Assembly (NCBI GenBank): GCA_947467345.1
Contig: CANIHD010000004.1
Span: forward strand, 62,001 to 126,000
Source: Alphaproteobacteria bacterium
GTDB lineage: Bacteria; Pseudomonadota; Alphaproteobacteria; Micropepsales; Micropepsaceae
Reading direction: 5' to 3'
DNA: 64,000 bases
A model generated the notes under the pieces. That model was not told the DNA's origin. It made no database searches and saw nothing but the letters and a program-made list of their open reading frames with translations. Positions 7,753-16,025 of the stretch are shown in pieces. Position numbers and translations under genes: made by a program. Numbering within the stretch: the first letter of the stretch is position 1; every line of letters starts with the position of its first letter.

Positions 7753-9588
7753 TTACTCGGCGTCGGCCTTGGCGCGTTTGCGCAAATGGGGAAGCAGTGC
7801 CTTCTTGCGAAGCCGGATCGATTTCGGCGTCACTTCGACCAGTTCGTCGTCCTGGATATAGGCCATGGACTGTTCCAGCGTCAGCAACGAAATCGGCGTC
7901 AAGCGCAAGGCTTCGTCTTTGGCGTGGGTGCGAATATTGGTGAGCTGCTTGGCCTTCAACGGATTCACATCGAGATCGTTTTCGCGGGAATTCTCGCCGA
8001 TGATCATGCCTTCATAGACCTTCGCACCTGGCGTGATCAGCAGCTTGCCGCGTTCTTCGAGAAAGAAGAGCGCATAGGTCACGGCCTCGCCGTCGCCGGT
8101 CGAAATCAGCACGCCGTTGCGGCGGCCCTCGATCGGACCTTTAAACAGCGCATATTCGTGGAACATGCGGTTCATCACGCCGGTGCCGCGCGTGTCGGTG
8201 AGGAATTCGCCGTGATAGCCGATCAAACCGCGTGACGGCGCGTGGAACACGAGGCGCACTTTGGCGGCGCCGGTCGTGCGCATGTCCTGCATCTCGCCTT
8301 TGCGCTGCGAGACCTTCTCGATCACGATACCGGCATAAGGCTCGTCCACGTCGATCGTGACTTCTTCGATCGGTTCAAACCGTTCGCCACTCCCTTCGTC
8401 TTTGCGGAAGAGAACGCGGGGCCGCGACAGAGCCACTTCGAAGCCTTCACGGCGCATCGTTTCGATGAGCACGCCGAGCTGCAATTCGCCGCGTCCAGCC
8501 ACCTCATAGGTGCTGTCCCCAGTTTCACTGACCTTGATCGCCACATTGCCTTCGGCTTCGCGGAACAGGCGGTCGCGAATGACGCGGCTCTGCACCTTGT
8601 CGCCTTCACGGCCGGCGAGCGGCGAATCGTTCACCGAGATGGTGATCGCCAGCGTCGGCGGGTCGATCGGATTGGACGGCAGCGGGGCATCGACATTCAC
8701 ATCGCAAATCGTGTCCGCGACGGTGGTTTCGGCGAGCCCTGCGAGCGCGATAATATCTCCGGCTTCGGCCCGTTCGACCGGCACTCGCGCGAGGCCGCGA
8801 AAGGCCAGCAATTTGGTGGCGCGCGAACGCTCGATCACGCGGCCATCGCGCGACAGCGATTTGATCGTGCGGTTGAGCGTGACGGAGCCCGTTTCGATGC
8901 GGCCCGTCAGAATGCGCCCGAGATAGGGATCAGCTTCCAGCGTGGTGACCAGCATGGTGAAGGGATATTCGTCGCCGGATTTCTCGGCAGGCTTGGGCTT
9001 CGGCACATCGGCGATGATGCGCTTGTACAGCGGCACCAGATCCTTGTTCTCACCCGCGATATCGGCGAGGTCGGCAACTGCCCAGCCTTGCCGCCCAGAT
9101 GCGTAGAGAAAATGGAAGGCCAGCTGGTCGTCATTGGCTTCGAGCGCGAGGAACAGATCGAAGATCGATTCCAGCGTTTCCTTCGGCTGCGCATCCGAGC
9201 GGTCGATCTTGTTGATCACCACAATCGGCTTCAGCCCGAGCTTCAGCGCTTTCGAGAGCACAAATTTGGTTTGCGGCATGACCGATTCCGCCGCATCGAC
9301 CAGCAAAACCACGCCGTCGACCATAGAAAGAATGCGCTCAACCTCGCCGCCGAAATCGGCATGGCCTGGCGTGTCGACAATATTGATGCGCACACCGCCC
9401 CATTCGACGCTGGTGCATTTGGCGAGGATGGTGATGCCGCGTTCGCGCTCAAGATCGTTCGAATCCATCGCGCGCTCTTGCACGTTCTGGTTCTCGCGCA
9501 CGGCACCGGCCTGCTTAAGCAGCTGGTCTACAAGCGTGGTTTTGCCGTGGTCGACATGGGCGATGATTGCAATGTTGCGAATGTCCAT
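7753..9588 (-). CDS. typA: Ribosome-associated GTPase TypA/BipA
   Basis: The 611-residue translational GTPase shows G1 AHVDHGKTTLVD (about 9-20), G2 region RERGITI, G3 DTPGHADFGGE and G4 NKIDRSDA. EF-G-like domains III and V follow, then the BipA-specific C-terminal domain (EGRRNGVLISTGDGEAV onwards). BipA binds 70S ribosomes and helps 50S assembly and stress or low-temperature growth. I start at ATG 9588 (MDIRNIAII), which matches family N-termini; a TTG nine bases upstream is possible. Complete, with normal family length. It stands alone. Confidence 0.96.
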   Translation of the reverse strand: MDIRNIAIIAHVDHGKTTLVDQLLKQAGAVRENQNVQERAMDSNDLERERGITILAKCTSVEWGGVRINIVDTPGHADFGGEVERILSMVDGVVLLVDAAESVMPQTKFVLSKALKLGLKPIVVINKIDRSDAQPKETLESIFDLFLALEANDDQLAFHFLYASGRQGWAVADLADIAGENKDLVPLYKRIIADVPKPKPAEKSGDEYPFTMLVTTLEADPYLGRILTGRIETGSVTLNRTIKSLSRDGRVIERSRATKLLAFRGLARVPVERAEAGDIIALAGLAETTVADTICDVNVDAPLPSNPIDPPTLAITISVNDSPLAGREGDKVQSRVIRDRLFREAEGNVAIKVSETGDSTYEVAGRGELQLGVLIETMRREGFEVALSRPRVLFRKDEGSGERFEPIEEVTIDVDEPYAGIVIEKVSQRKGEMQDMRTTGAAKVRLVFHAPSRGLIGYHGEFLTDTRGTGVMNRMFHEYALFKGPIEGRRNGVLISTGDGEAVTYALFFLEERGKLLITPGAKVYEGMIIGENSRENDLDVNPLKAKQLTNIRTHAKDEALRLTPISLLTLEQSMAYIQDDELVEVTPKSIRLRKKALLPHLRKRAKADAE

Positions 9589-9689
9589 GTGGACCAAAAT
9601 CTTTCAAACTCTGGGAAGCCGGGGCTTATATAGGTGCAATGCGGCATTCGCAATGGCGTATCGAAGCGAGGCCTTAGCAAGGCCATCGA

Positions 9690-10760
9690 TCAATGCCGAG
9701 GTGCCAAATTCTCTAGGAAACACTCGGCGGAGGCCCGCCAGGAATGGCGAAGCGCATAGGCGCGGGCCGCGCGCGGCGAAAGTGTTAACGCCTTAAGGCA
9801 CGCGGCGCGCAAATCATCGTCGAGAATACCGGCGCGCGGATCGGTGACCGCGTCGATTGGTCCCGCTACCGGAAAAGCCGCAATGGGCACACCGCAGGCA
9901 AGCGCTTCCAAGAGGACCAGGCCGAACGTGTCGGTGCGGCTCGGGAACACGAAGACATCGGCAGCATCGTAGAGCCGCACCAGCTCGTCGCCGGTGCGAG
10001 ATCCCAAAAAGCGCACATTTGGGTAGCGGGCTTGAAGCTCGGCGCGCTGCGGCCCTTCGCCGACGACAATCTTGGTTCCCGGCAAGTCGAGGCTGACAAA
10101 GGCCTCCACGTTCTTCTCCACGGCGATGCGGCCGACATAGAGAAAAATCGGGCTCGGCAGGTTTAACCCCATCCGTTCCAGACCATCTTTGCCGGCCGGT
10201 TTGAACCGCTCGACGTCCACGCCACGCGGCCAGAGTTTCACATGGGAAAACCCATTGTGCTCGAGCTCGCGTTTTAGCGTCGGCGTCGAAACCATTGTCG
10301 CACGCGCCGGTGCATGGAACGCGCGCAACGCGGCGAACACAGCCGATTCCGGAATGAACGAGAAACGCGCGTGCACATATTCCGGGAAACGCGTGTGAAA
10401 GGCGGTTGTAAACGGCCAGCCTTTTTCCATGCAAAGCCGGCGCGCCGCCAGGCCCATCGTTCCTTCAGTGGCGATATGCACCGCGTCGGGCGCGTAACGG
10501 TCCAGCTCCTGGACCAATCCGCGACGCGGATAAAGCGCCAGCCGAATTTCAGGATAGGTCGGCAAGGGCAACGTGGTTTCGTTCTCGGGCGTTGCGAAAC
10601 GCACGGAATGACCCATCGCCGACAATTCGCGGCCCGTCATTTCAAGTGTTCGCACCACGCCGTTGACCTGCGGCGTCCATGCATCGGTAACGATCAATAC
10701 GCGCCGTGCCGGAAGCGGTGCTGCAGCGCGCCCTAGCGCCTGAAATTTACTGATCTGCAT
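9690..10760 (-). CDS. GT4-type glycosyltransferase
   Basis: The 356-residue GT-B glycosyltransferase starts with RRVLIVTDAWTPQVNGVVRT (acceptor-domain N-terminus, about 19-38), carries FHTRFPEYV, then FLYVGRIAVEKN (about 217) and the donor-site segment SRTDTFGLVLLEALACGVP (about 287-305). This is the pattern of retaining family-4 enzymes related to SqdX, MgtA and Agt-type glycolipid synthases. It begins 27 nt after the LpxH-like phosphoesterase gene on the same strand, so the two form a likely operon that acts on membrane glycolipids. Donor and acceptor cannot be read from sequence. Confidence 0.85.
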   Translation of the reverse strand: MQISKFQALGRAAAPLPARRVLIVTDAWTPQVNGVVRTLEMTGRELSAMGHSVRFATPENETTLPLPTYPEIRLALYPRRGLVQELDRYAPDAVHIATEGTMGLAARRLCMEKGWPFTTAFHTRFPEYVHARFSFIPESAVFAALRAFHAPARATMVSTPTLKRELEHNGFSHVKLWPRGVDVERFKPAGKDGLERMGLNLPSPIFLYVGRIAVEKNVEAFVSLDLPGTKIVVGEGPQRAELQARYPNVRFLGSRTGDELVRLYDAADVFVFPSRTDTFGLVLLEALACGVPIAAFPVAGPIDAVTDPRAGILDDDLRAACLKALTLSPRAARAYALRHSWRASAECFLENLAPRH

Positions 10761-10787
10761 GCCGACACCATTTCAGTTTGCCGGTGA

Positions 10788-11681
10788 TCACGCGGTGGCC
10801 AGCACGTCGGATGCAGCGCGCGAAAGCGGCGGGAGGAATGGCTCTTCCTGTGCGATGTCGGTCCAATGGACGATCTCCAGCCGCCCCCGCGCATCTTCCG
10901 TGAGCGCGGTGCAGCTTTCAACCCAGTCGCCATCGTTGCAGTAGAGCACGCCATCGACGGTCTTCACATCGGCCTGATGGATATGGCCACACACAACGCC
11001 GTCAAATCCGCGCGCCTTGGTGGCACGCACAACGGCATGTTCGTATTCGCAAATGAAGGCGGCGGCGGTCTTGACCGTATGCTTCAGATAATTCGAGAGC
11101 GACCAATAGGGCATGCCCAAATGGCGGCGCACGACAGCCAGAACGTCGTTCATCTGAAGCGCGATCGTGTACGCCCAGTCGCCGAGATGCGCGAGCCAGT
11201 TCGCGTACGTCACCACGCCATCGTAACGGTCGCCATGCGTGACCAGAAATAGGCGTCCATCCGCCGTGCGATGCACCGCTTCCGCAACAACTTCGATGCC
11301 GGCCAGCGTGATGCCGCAATAGGAGCGGAATATCTCATCGTGATTGCCGGGCACGAAGACCACGCGCTTGCCTTCCGAGGCTTTGTGCAAAATCGCGTTG
11401 AGCACGCGGCTATGCGCTTCGGTCCAATACCAGCTGCGACTGAGGCGCCAGCCATCGATGATGTCGCCGACGAGATAGAGCACGTCGCAATCATTGTGCG
11501 CGAGAAAATCACCGAGAAGATCGGCTTTGCATCCGCGCGTTCCCAAATGGACGTCTGAGATGAAGATGCTGCGATGGCGTTTGACGCGATGCGGCGCGCG
11601 GGTTTTGGGCAATGTCGGGGGCGTGAAACGCACGGCGTTCGGGGGGAACGATCGTGCATGCAGCTGCAATTGAGCGTTCAT
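10788..11681 (-). CDS. Metallophosphoesterase, UDP-2,3-diacylglucosamine diphosphatase-like (LpxH/COG2908)
   Basis: The 297-residue calcineurin-like enzyme has the full metal set: SDVHLGT (about 42-48), GDIIDGW (about 71-77), PGNHDE (about 110-115), HGDRYD (about 149-154) and GHIHQAD (about 226-232). LpxH cleaves UDP-2,3-diacylglucosamine in lipid A synthesis, but most alphaproteobacteria use LpxI, and this longer COG2908 branch is commonly paired with a GT4 gene as here. It may therefore serve another lipid-linked phosphate. A good AGGAGCAGGTG site precedes the ATG. Confidence 0.82.
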   Translation of the reverse strand: MNAQLQLHARSFPPNAVRFTPPTLPKTRAPHRVKRHRSIFISDVHLGTRGCKADLLGDFLAHNDCDVLYLVGDIIDGWRLSRSWYWTEAHSRVLNAILHKASEGKRVVFVPGNHDEIFRSYCGITLAGIEVVAEAVHRTADGRLFLVTHGDRYDGVVTYANWLAHLGDWAYTIALQMNDVLAVVRRHLGMPYWSLSNYLKHTVKTAAAFICEYEHAVVRATKARGFDGVVCGHIHQADVKTVDGVLYCNDGDWVESCTALTEDARGRLEIVHWTDIAQEEPFLPPLSRAASDVLATA

Positions 11682-11978
11682 GAGATCACCTGCTCCTTAC
11701 GGGCCGCGCTTGCAACCGCGGCGTTTTCGAGCGGCGAAATCGCTGATTCCAGTGACGGAGGGATGGCGATCGGATGAATGTTTCGACATCTCGCGATAAG
11801 CGGAACATGGGCTTGGCCTATTCGCGGTGCTTTCGCCACCTCTCGCTGGTGCCTTTAACGATGCCCTATAATTGTGCGTTGCACCAATAAGCGGGCAATA
11901 CGCAATCTTATTGCTAAGATGCTTCAAAAAATGTGATTTTCTTCCACGCGAAGGACCTTAAAAAATCGAATATTCTGC

Positions 11979-12007
11979 TTGATTACGCACTTGCGAAACC
12001 GCATATT
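11979..12007 (+). promoter_or_regulatory. Sigma70-type promoter of a candidate small RNA
   Basis: TTGATT (11979-11984) and CATATT (12002-12007) are separated by 17 nt, the optimal housekeeping spacing. The predicted start is at about 12013-12014, directly at the base of the first RNA hairpin. Confidence 0.6.
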
Positions 12008-12012
12008 GTTGC

Positions 12013-12106
12013 AGCGCGGTATTCCGCCCCCCCCCGTTCGCAGTACCGCTGCCCTTCCTGGGCGTTTCCTCCCTAACTTGGCCGCCCCCTCAGGGGCGGC
12101 CATTTT
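12013..12106 (+). ncRNA. Candidate trans-acting small RNA (alpha-r14/MmgR-like layout)
   Basis: This orphan unit of about 94 nt has a promoter, no open frame with a ribosome site, and a strong terminator. The 5' hairpin pairs GCAGC..GGUA with UACCGCUGC around a C-rich loop. The linker is single-stranded and contains CUUCCU and UUUCCUCCCU, which are complementary to Shine-Dalgarno sequences. That layout (5' hairpin, UUUCCUCCCU, GC terminator) resembles the alphaproteobacterial alpha-r14/MmgR (suhB) small RNAs. Family membership is from memory of the layout only. It sits between the LpxH-like gene and the broken amidohydrolase. Confidence 0.6.
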
Positions 12107-12110
12107 TCTT
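12080..12110 (+). terminator. Intrinsic terminator of the small RNA
   Basis: GGCCGCCCC and GGGGCGGCC form a perfect 9-bp stem with a 4-nt loop, followed by ATTTTTCTTT. No protein gene ends upstream on this strand. Confidence 0.9.
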
Positions 12111-12169
12111 TCAGGGCCCAGGCTTTTCCTGAGTTTATTGGCCTTTTGGGAATTGAACGGTCTTTCGCG

Positions 12170-13095
12170 CTATTGCGCGGCGAGACGTGCGGCGTCGTCC
12201 GAACGGGCAACTAGGCCGGGCGCATTTATAAGCGCTGCAACAAAACGGGTGAACAGGGCCTGGCATTGGGCAAAGCCCTGCGTTTTTTCGATCCGCTTTT
12301 CATCCATGTAGAGCCCGCGATTGATCTCGAGCTGGAGCGCGTGAAAGCCTGCAGACGGGCGGCCATGAAGGCTTGTGGGTAGCCACCGGCGTACGGGCTG
12401 TTGCGGCCCACGCGAAAGCCCAGCCCTTTCAGTGCGGCCTCAACGAACTCGGTCAGCTCAGCTCCGGCGGCCTCGCCGTGGCAATCGCCGATAACGATGT
12501 CGTGGCCGCGCGCCAGCGGCGGCATCGAATGGCAATCGATCAGAATCGCCGCGCCGAATTGCGTCCGCGCCTCGTTCAGCAATTGCACCAACCGAAAATG
12601 ATAGGGCCGATAGAAATGGGCGAGCCGGAAGTCCGCTTCCGAAGCGAGTATCCGGCGACGATAGATTTCAACGCCTTCTTTCACGACTCGGGGAATAACG
12701 CCGAGCCCCGCCGCCACACGCACTGTGCGCTGCATCGGCAAGGGTTCTATTGAACCGTCGAACATATGCGGATCGAGCTATTTTTCGGCGCGATTCACAT
12801 CGACATAGGCGCGTGGAAAGTGAACCTTTATCAGCGTGGCGCCATAGGCGGGTGCCGCTTCAAACAATTGATCGACATACGCATCTTCGGAACGGCGCAA
12901 ATCCATTGCGTCGAGCCGGCTGGCGGCAATGAAACTGAGCGGATATTCGCTGCCGCTATGAGGCGACGCGAAAATGAAAGGCGCCGGCTTATGAATGGGT
13001 CCGACAACGGTAAACGGGGTCCGCTGTAACGCCCCGAGAACAGGATCGGCAGCTAAAGCGGGTGTCGCTTCTGGATGAGGACCGAATAGAGTCAT
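12170..13095 (-). pseudogene. N-formylglutamate amidohydrolase (HutG2-like), disrupted
   Basis: Two lesions break an otherwise full-length gene of about 308 codons. An in-frame TAG (12778-12780) follows VDVNRAEK and precedes LDPHMFDG; relatives have Glu there, so GAG to TAG is the simplest change. Near 12385 one base is missing in a CCC after NSPYAGGY; in the +1 frame the expected ending resumes (SLHGRPSAGFHALQLEIN, then LYMDEKRIEKTQGFAQC). The N-terminal SPHSGSEYP and the IDCHSMPP motif are intact. The start at 13095 has AGGT upstream. An N-formylglutamate amidohydrolase gene beside cpdR is a common alphaproteobacterial arrangement. A second family member survives at 37628. Confidence 0.88.
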
Positions 13096-13324
13096 AGCTA
13101 CCTGGATTCGAGTCGTTAACAAGGCGCCTTGAGGAGTGGACGCCCTGACGTGCGCAAATTCAAGGACGAAGCGGCAACGATCCGGACCTCGTGTACCAAA
13201 CCCTATGCAACCGGCCGCGCGTTAACTGGCTTCGCGCAAACAAGCTTCACGCGCCCACGCTTCATGCTATCTGGCATTTACGCTTTTCTCTTTATAGAAA
13301 GAGATACGGGGGAATTCGAGACGC

Positions 13325-13684
13325 ATGGCCAGCATACTTCTTGCCGAAGACGATGAGTCCATGCGCCGCTTTTTGGCTGCTGCATTGGAACGCGCCGGCC
13401 ATATCGTGACCGCATGCGGCGACGGCTCGGAGGCGTTTGAAGCGCTGCTGGGCCTCGAATACGATCTTTTGCTCTCGGATATCGTTATGCCGGGTCTCGA
13501 TGGAATCGAGTTGGCCAAGCGCGCCGCCGAACTTCATCCCCGACTCAAAATCATGTTCATCACGGGCTTCGCCGCCGTCGCGCTACATCCAGCGGCTGAA
13601 GCGCCGAAGCAAGCCAAGGTGCTTTCGAAACCATTTCACCTGCGCGAAATCGTGCAGGAAGTGGAGCGCATGATCGCCGCGTAG
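13325..13684 (+). CDS. cpdR: Response regulator CpdR
   Basis: The 119-residue stand-alone receiver domain starts ILLAEDDESMRRFLAAALERAG (acidic pair Asp9-Asp10), has the phosphoacceptor Asp52 in LLLSDIVMPGLDGIELA and the invariant Lys in AKVLSKPFHLREIV. The segment KIMFITGFAAVALHP and overall length match Caulobacter CpdR almost throughout. CpdR, when unphosphorylated, targets ClpXP to the pole and primes substrates such as PdeA and, indirectly, CtrA for degradation; the CckA-ChpT relay phosphorylates it. It diverges from the broken amidohydrolase gene. Confidence 0.95.
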   Translation: MASILLAEDDESMRRFLAAALERAGHIVTACGDGSEAFEALLGLEYDLLLSDIVMPGLDGIELAKRAAELHPRLKIMFITGFAAVALHPAAEAPKQAKVLSKPFHLREIVQEVERMIAA

Positions 13685-13716
13685 GCGTGGCGCCGTCACG
13701 CCACCGACCATTTTTT
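13682..13716 (+). terminator. Possible terminator of cpdR
   Basis: GGCGTG and CACGCC (or GTGGCG and CGCCAC) can form a 6-bp stem directly after the cpdR stop codon. A run of six T residues follows after a few bases. The stem is short, so this is tentative. Confidence 0.45.
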
Positions 13717-13849
13717 CGCGTTAACGAATTGCGGCATTCGCGTGGGGTGTTGCGCCGGGCGAACACCCTGCGCCACAGTGTTCCATCTCACTTTCGTTTT
13801 GTCAGAATTTCGTTCTAATGCTCCGCATGAATCGCGCGGGGGCCGATAG

Positions 13850-14578
13850 TTGAGTACCCGTTATCCGGAGGTGCTCAAGTTCATCGATGGACTTGAGGCA
13901 ATAGAACAAGCGGAACGGGTCTGGGATTCGCTTCTAGCGTTTACCTCCCAGAGCGGGCTTCCGTATGGCGAAATCATCGACATTCCGGGACCCGCCGAAT
14001 CCTTGGAAGAGGCGACGCTCTGCGTGCGCTATCCCGAGGAATGGCGGCGGCGCTAAATCAGGCGCAATTACATCCGCAAAGATCCGGTCATCCTCCATCT
14101 ATTGCGCGCCACCGAGCCCTATAGCTGGACCGAGGTGCTGGAATTTCCCGACTACACCAAGGCGCAGCGGCGCGTGCGCCAGGAGGCTGCTGAATTCGGC
14201 CTTCGTGAGGGCTATGTCGCGCCCATCGTGGGGCTTCGCACCGGAACGGCGATTGTGCAGTTCGCGGGGTTGGCCGCCGATCTTGGCACGCATGCGCGGG
14301 CCGAACTTCGCTTGGCCGCGATTTATGCCCATGCCCGCATTCGTGCGCTTTCCACGACAGGCCGCCATGCGCCGCCGCCCGCGCCCCTGACGCTGCGTGA
14401 GCGCGAATGCCTGCAATGGGTGGCGGTCGGCAAGAGCGATTGGGAGATCGGCGAAATTCTCTCGATCAGCGAAAAGACCGCGAATTTCCACGTCGAACAG
14501 GTCAAACGGAAATACAATGTCGCGACCCGGGTTCAAGCTGTCGTCCAGGCGATACGCGCCGGCGCCATTCAACCCTAG
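13850..14578 (+). pseudogene. LuxR-family quorum-sensing regulator with in-frame stop at the signal-binding Tyr
   Basis: A 242-codon LuxR frame starts at TTG 13850 (GGGGG about 8 nt upstream). It is intact except for TAA at 14054-14056. After the stop the same frame continues IRRNYIRKDPVILHLL, the rest of the autoinducer domain, and a complete GerE helix-turn-helix (TLRERECLQWVAVGKSDWEIG, then SEKTANFHVEQVKRKYNV). In TraR numbering the visible residues are Trp57 (EEW), Asp70-Pro71 (KDP) and Trp85 (SYSW position), so the stop stands exactly at Tyr61; TAC to TAA would explain it. No luxI gene is in the window. A DNA-binding-only product starting near 14099 is conceivable. Confidence 0.85.
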
Positions 14579-15146
14579 AGCGCAAAAGCGGGCGCAAAGC
14601 GCCCAATTCTCACCAGCGTATACCCGGCTAGGTCATCACCGAGATGCGCTTCAAGGCGGTGCGACTCATCATTCTCTCTGGTCGCATAGCATGGGGGAAA
14701 CGCAGGCCGTTCGGCACTTTACGACACCGAATAGAGCTTGTGCGGCGACGAATGGCCGAGCCGAAACGCGGCGCCGAAAACCGGTTTCCTTCGCGTGCGA
14801 GACGGAATGAGAAGGGTGATGCCATCAACGGAAGTCGGTGGATCGCGTTCGCCGAAATAAGTTAGCGGCACGTCCTTCTCGCGTGGTGGCGGCACCTGCG
14901 GTCCCCCTGTGGCTGCCGTCACCACGTCAGTTTTTTTTGCAAAATGGCTGTTTTTGCAAATTGCGGATTCATTAAGGTTTTTCAACCGCATCGCGAGCAT
15001 ACAAAGCTGAATAATGCTATAGCAGGGCAGGAAATACTCTTTGCCTGCGCTGTAGCTTTGCTGCGGTGAACGCCCTATTGATGGGCCTATTCCAAATCTA
15101 CATTGGCTGCGATGGGCGATTGATCGTCGCGCTTGGAAAGGTTGCG
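14579..15146. other. 568-base stretch without a convincing gene
   Basis: Short frames on both strands have Arg-rich, low-quality translations and no ribosome sites, so I call none. A GGGCGC-AAA-GCGCCC hairpin lies just after the luxR frame. The main landmark is a strong terminator at 14882-14938. The part after 14940 is AT-rich and probably holds the promoter of the GcrA-like gene. Confidence 0.6.
14882..14938 (+). terminator. Strong terminator hairpin with T8 tract
   Basis: GTGGTGGCGGCA (14883-14894) pairs with TGCCGTCACCAC (14914-14925) across a 19-nt loop, with a single wobble pair. Eight T residues follow at 14931-14938. The nearest upstream frame on this strand (luxR) ends 300 bases earlier, so either its transcript has a long 3' region or a small RNA ends here. 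Confidence 0.72.
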
Positions 15147-15446
15147 ATGGCTACGACTGGATTACGACAAGCGGAAACCGACAACGGCACAATCACCACT
15201 TCACCGCAGCTTCCGGCGTTGCGTCCGGTCGAAAGCGTGCCGCGCAAACTCGCCAATGGAAAATTCGTCACCACCGCGACGCTGACCAATCGCACATGCA
15301 AATGGCCGATCGGCGATCCGGCGCAGCCCGGCTTTCATTATTGCGGACAGTCGCCGCGGCTGGGGCAGCCTTACTGCGAAGTGCACGACAACATGAGCTA
15401 CCAGAGCGCCTCACGCAAAAAGGTACCGGTTAAGCCGATCGTTTAA
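15147..15446 (+). CDS. GcrA C-terminal-domain-only protein
   Basis: The 99-residue product ends in NRTCKWPIGDPAQPGFHYCG, then GQPYCEVHDNMSYQ, the Cys/His-rich signature of the GcrA family C-terminus. The N-terminal helix-turn-helix of GcrA, normally starting MSWTDERVELL, is absent; residues 1-45 are Thr/Pro-rich. In Caulobacter the C-terminal domain of GcrA binds sigma70 domain 2 and the N-terminal domain binds methylated GANTC sites. This protein could therefore touch RNA polymerase without a DNA site. I start at ATG 15147 because GGAAAGG lies 5 nt upstream. It could also be a decayed paralogue. Confidence 0.8.
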   Translation: MATTGLRQAETDNGTITTSPQLPALRPVESVPRKLANGKFVTTATLTNRTCKWPIGDPAQPGFHYCGQSPRLGQPYCEVHDNMSYQSASRKKVPVKPIV

Positions 15447-15695
15447 CCGCATCCCTAAGGCGTGAACTGGGTATCATTGAATTTCGTGCTCGCGCGAATG
15501 GGCTTAGCGGAGTAGCGTTCACAGAGCCAGAAAGACTCTGTGAAGTCTATCCGAGCGACCGGCCATCTACCGCTCATCTCATGCGCGCCACATACCGCGC
15601 GCGAAGGTGGGAATTTCGGATGGGATGGCGTTGGCCTCGGTCCATCGTTCCGGCGCCTGATCATAATCTCGTCCGCGCTTGCAACAGGGAACCCA

Positions 15696-15986
15696 ATGAA
15701 CGAACCGGCAAAGCCAAAAAATGCGGCGCAGAAAAACGCGCAGAACTATTTTACCACTGTCGAACGTAACGAAACCGCTTCCAAGCAAATTCGGAAAAAA
15801 GAACGCAGTGCCGAAGCTGTTAAGACTGCAAAATTGCGCGAGTTGCGTCTCGCCAAAGAAGCTGTCGATAAGGAAGCTGCAGACAAGCTAGCCGCGGAGA
15901 CAGCAGCCTTGCCGCCGAGCGAAACCGCCCGGCGCAAACGCGCCCCCGCCGTTAAAGCCGCCCCGCGCGTACGGATGATCTACTGA
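15696..15986 (+). CDS. Conserved alphaproteobacterial small protein, unknown function
   Basis: The 96-residue protein starts MNEPAKPKNAAQKNAQNYFT and has the segment NYFTTVERNETASKQIRKKE, followed by a Lys/Ala/Glu-rich helix (AKLRELRLAKEAVDKEAADK) and a basic Lys/Arg/Ala tail. Small proteins with a YFTTxERN segment and such a helix occur in many alphaproteobacteria, without known function. It is probably a coiled-coil or nucleic-acid-associated protein. I start at 15696, where AGGGAA precedes the ATG. The 249 bases before it hold no gene. Confidence 0.72.
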   Translation: MNEPAKPKNAAQKNAQNYFTTVERNETASKQIRKKERSAEAVKTAKLRELRLAKEAVDKEAADKLAAETAALPPSETARRKRAPAVKAAPRVRMIY

Positions 15987-16025
15987 ACGCGCAATCTGCG
16001 TTGTTGCAAATTTGAAGGAGTGAGC

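Noticed and set aside
8242-9633. A 463-codon plus-strand frame opposite typA
   Set aside because: It is His/Arg/Asp-rich with no recognisable domain, while the minus strand encodes a complete TypA; it is an antisense shadow.
14719-15000. A 93-codon minus-strand frame in the luxR-gcrA-like gap
   Set aside because: It lacks a ribosome site, runs through the T8 terminator region and has no domain.
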